From: Candidatus Abyssobacteria bacterium SURF_5
GTDB taxonomy: Bacteria; Abyssobacteria; SURF-5
Direction: 5' to 3'
DNA: 40,206 bases
NCBI GenBank assembly: GCA_003598085.1
Contig: QZKU01000117.1
Location: 1-40,206, forward strand
Shown: in pieces, positions 38,325 to 40,206 of the stretch
Layout: every line of letters starts with the position of its first letter
Numbering within the stretch: the stretch's first letter is position 1
Translations under genes and position numbers: made by a program
The notes under the pieces: model-generated
What the model was told of the DNA's origin: nothing
Database searches by the model: none
What the model saw: the letters and a program-made list of their open reading frames with translations, nothing else

Positions 38325-40206
38325 TCAGTTCCTCTTGTGCCAATCGGGCCTCCCGTCGTGCTCCTTGTCTTCCGACATCAGGTCTTCTGTGTCTGGAATG
38401 CCATCTCCATCGTCGTCCGTATCATCGACATCCGGAATGCCGTCCAGGTCCGTATCTTCGAGAACCGGCTTGGCGATTCCGTCGCGGACCACCAGCACAC
38501 CATAGGTTGTAAGATCCTGACACTCCTGCGACCAGCCGGTCTGGGTTTTCCAGACTTCGATGGTCCCCGGCGAACAGCCGTTCTTGATCTCGCCGTTATT
38601 TTGCCCGGGCTTGCAATCGAGGATCTGCTCGCACGTGCAACCGTAAGTGCTTGCGAGACTCATACCGTCGACGATTCCCGCCTGCGGGTCGTTCACCTCA
38701 AGGACACCGTCGCCGTCGATATCGGCGTAGTTATTCGGCTTCAGTTCGACGGTCGGGATAGATTCGGGCAGTATCGTGCCGAGACACTTGTCGGCGCCGC
38801 TGCAGTCGTTGACAGCGTCCGCATCGGCATCGCGGTTATCCACTCCCGTGGAAGGATCGGTGTCGTAGCTGCCGAAGCCATCGTCGCAGTCGTTGTCGAT
38901 TCCGTCGCATATTTCCTCTGCGCCATAATGAACGTTGGCGTTGGTGTCATCACAATCGCGACCCTGCCACAGACTGCAGAAGAACGTACCGACCCTGTAT
39001 CCGTCGCCGTCTTGATCGCATCCTTCGCATAAGCTGTCGCCGCCCAGGCAGTCCTGATCGACTCCATCCTCGCACACTTCGGGAGCGTTCGGATGTATAT
39101 CGGCTGCGCACGTGTAAGTTTGGCCGCAATCGGGGACGTCTAGCGAGGGATCGTCAATGCAGTCACCCTCGCATTCGATGTTGTACCCGTCTCCATCCAG
39201 GTCTGTATCGTATTGGACCGAAAGGCATCCGGCCCCATCGTTGGTCGCGCAGTAATAATCGAAATAGATGTTCCCGTAGCAGCCGTCGATCATGCAATCG
39301 GCGTCAAGATTCCCCTCGTCCTCGTTGCCATCGCAATTATCATCAACGCCGTTACAGATTTCCGCCGCGCCAGGATTCACCGCATCGTTGCCGTCGTCGC
39401 AATCACGAGCGGGGCCGGCGCAGATACTGTATCCATCTCCATCATTATCGATGGGGATGTTGTCGCAGGCGTCAATCTCTTCATTGCAGGAATCAGCGGT
39501 GCAGGATTCTCCATCATCGCATGCAACGGGGACTCCCGGCTGGCAATCAAGCGCAGGGTCGCAATATTCCATGCCGTCGCAATAGACGCCGTTATCGCAG
39601 TACGCATCGTTCGGCGTATGGGCTACGAGATCATTTGTCTCATCACACCAGTCGGTCGTACATGCAATACCGTCGTCGACGGCCGGCGCGATTCCGGGCT
39701 GACAACCGGCTGAGCCGCCGCAGCTTTCGGCGCCATCGCAGTACAGGCCATTGTCGCACAAAGCGTCGCCGCCGTCATCAACAACGCCATTGCAATTGTT
39801 GTCCAGGCCATCACAGATTTCACTTGCCGGGAGACCAGGCGAGCAAGTGTTTACCATGCTTCCGGCAATACAAGCAAGCGATCCGGTTGAGGCGCACTCG
39901 CCGACTCCACAGGAAGTCGGTATCGGCACATACGCATCGTCGGCTAGGCCGTTACAGTTCTGGTCGAGGCCATCGCAATCGTCATCGAGGCCAGTGGGTG
40001 AACCGGCCGCACAAGTATCCTGGAGAGTGCCGCTCACGCACACCATCTGACCGGCGGCCGCACATTCTCCTACACCGCAGGAGGTCGCGGTTGGTACATA
40101 GGCATCGTCGGCGACGCCGTTACAGTTTTGGTCCAGTCCGTCGCAATTATCATCCAAACCGGTGGGTGAACCGGCGACGCAGGTATCCTGTAGCGAGCCG
40201 CTCACG
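38325..40206 (-). CDS. MopE-like Asp/Cys metal-binding repeat protein, 5' end beyond the window
   Basis: At least 626 residues are present and the frame stays open to the right edge, so the start and signal peptide are missing. It is built from many copies of the MopE-type motif (ICDGLDNNCNGVVDD and variants), a putative metal-binding repeat found in secreted proteins of Myxococcota and methanotrophs. The first visible 110 residues are two nearly perfect tandem copies of a 56-residue unit (168 bp). The C-terminus has DxDxDG thrombospondin-type-3-like calcium loops (DTDLDGIPDVDDTDDDGDG) and ends in a basic tail. It is likely a large extracellular or surface protein. Many disulfides are possible. 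Confidence 0.87.
   Translation of the reverse strand, partial: VSGSLQDTCVAGSPTGLDDNCDGLDQNCNGVADDAYVPTATSCGVGECAAAGQMVCVSGTLQDTCAAGSPTGLDDDCDGLDQNCNGLADDAYVPIPTSCGVGECASTGSLACIAGSMVNTCSPGLPASEICDGLDNNCNGVVDDGGDALCDNGLYCDGAESCGGSAGCQPGIAPAVDDGIACTTDWCDETNDLVAHTPNDAYCDNGVYCDGMEYCDPALDCQPGVPVACDDGESCTADSCNEEIDACDNIPIDNDGDGYSICAGPARDCDDGNDAVNPGAAEICNGVDDNCDGNEDEGNLDADCMIDGCYGNIYFDYYCATNDGAGCLSVQYDTDLDGDGYNIECEGDCIDDPSLDVPDCGQTYTCAADIHPNAPEVCEDGVDQDCLGGDSLCEGCDQDGDGYRVGTFFCSLWQGRDCDDTNANVHYGAEEICDGIDNDCDDGFGSYDTDPSTGVDNRDADADAVNDCSGADKCLGTILPESIPTVELKPNNYADIDGDGVLEVNDPQAGIVDGMSLASTYGCTCEQILDCKPGQNNGEIKNGCSPGTIEVWKTQTGWSQECQDLTTYGVLVVRDGIAKPVLEDTDLDGIPDVDDTDDDGDGIPDTEDLMSEDKEHDGRPDWHKRN

Noticed and set aside
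38286-39032. Plus-strand frame opposite the MopE-like repeats
   Set aside because: Repeat-encoding DNA stays open in several frames. The minus-strand frame carries the Cys/Asp repeat pattern.
38600-40206. Possible CRISPR array from regularly recurring short motifs
   Set aside because: The periodic motif is in frame and encodes CDGxDxNCNG repeats; the units are not identical and there are no unique spacers.

Overview
The window is chromosomal DNA of a Gram-negative-type bacterium with a complex signalling repertoire. It has an AsmA-family envelope protein, a lipoprotein, many Sec signal peptides, class A RNase P RNA, three sigma-54 activators, a Ser/Thr kinase, HDOD and HD proteins, MopE-like metal-binding repeats and small ferredoxins. 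This resembles Deltaproteobacteria/Myxococcota, PVC-related or uncultured candidate phyla, but I cannot name a phylum from the sequence alone. There is no tRNA, rRNA, CRISPR array, transposase, integrase or phage gene.

Left part (1-9540): a deoxyhypusine synthase-like gene and an N-acyl-D-amino-acid deacylase-like gene are divergent, with back-to-back promoters. The deacylase gene converges on a DAHP synthase gene, which is preceded by what looks like a complete transcription attenuator. This consists of a 24-codon leader peptide carrying the run FWFYYFSWW, alternative RNA pairings, and a hairpin with a T tract. An antiporter, a CBS-domain protein and an AsmA-like protein overlap head to tail on the minus strand. 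RNase P RNA (rnpB) lies just upstream of them with its own promoter and terminator.

Middle (9600-14620): an HDOD protein and a sigma-54 activator with a degenerate receiver are adjacent. They are followed by a double-[4Fe-4S] protein, a lipoprotein, a repeat-rich gap and a crotonase.

Core locus (14682-31052), the most interesting region: a transmembrane PknB-type kinase is divergent from an FHA-GAF-AAA+-Fis sigma-54 activator. Downstream are two regulatory blocks of the same design. Each has a tandem pair of GGCAT/GCCCC palindromes 24 bp apart, then exactly 93 bp to a -24/-12 sigma-54 promoter. Promoter A precedes a secreted FG-GAP protein, a secreted homologue of the kinase's own sensor domain, a YadA-head-like repeat protein and a stand-alone Fis-type DNA-binding protein that is a partial copy of the activator's C-terminus. 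Promoter B precedes a 48-residue membrane protein, two proteins sharing a C-terminal beta-sandwich-like module, an NTF2-like secreted protein and a polytopic TPR/double-AAA+ (CDC48-like) ATPase. I infer a self-contained circuit in which kinase signalling, read by an FHA activator, turns on an envelope system that includes a soluble copy of the sensor and a DNA-binding brake.

Right part (31087-40206): PRC-barrel, EcsC, HD, response regulator, DUF3108, CPBP-like, NtrC-type regulator, ferredoxin and HD-hydrolase genes. A MopE-like cysteine/aspartate repeat protein runs off the right edge.
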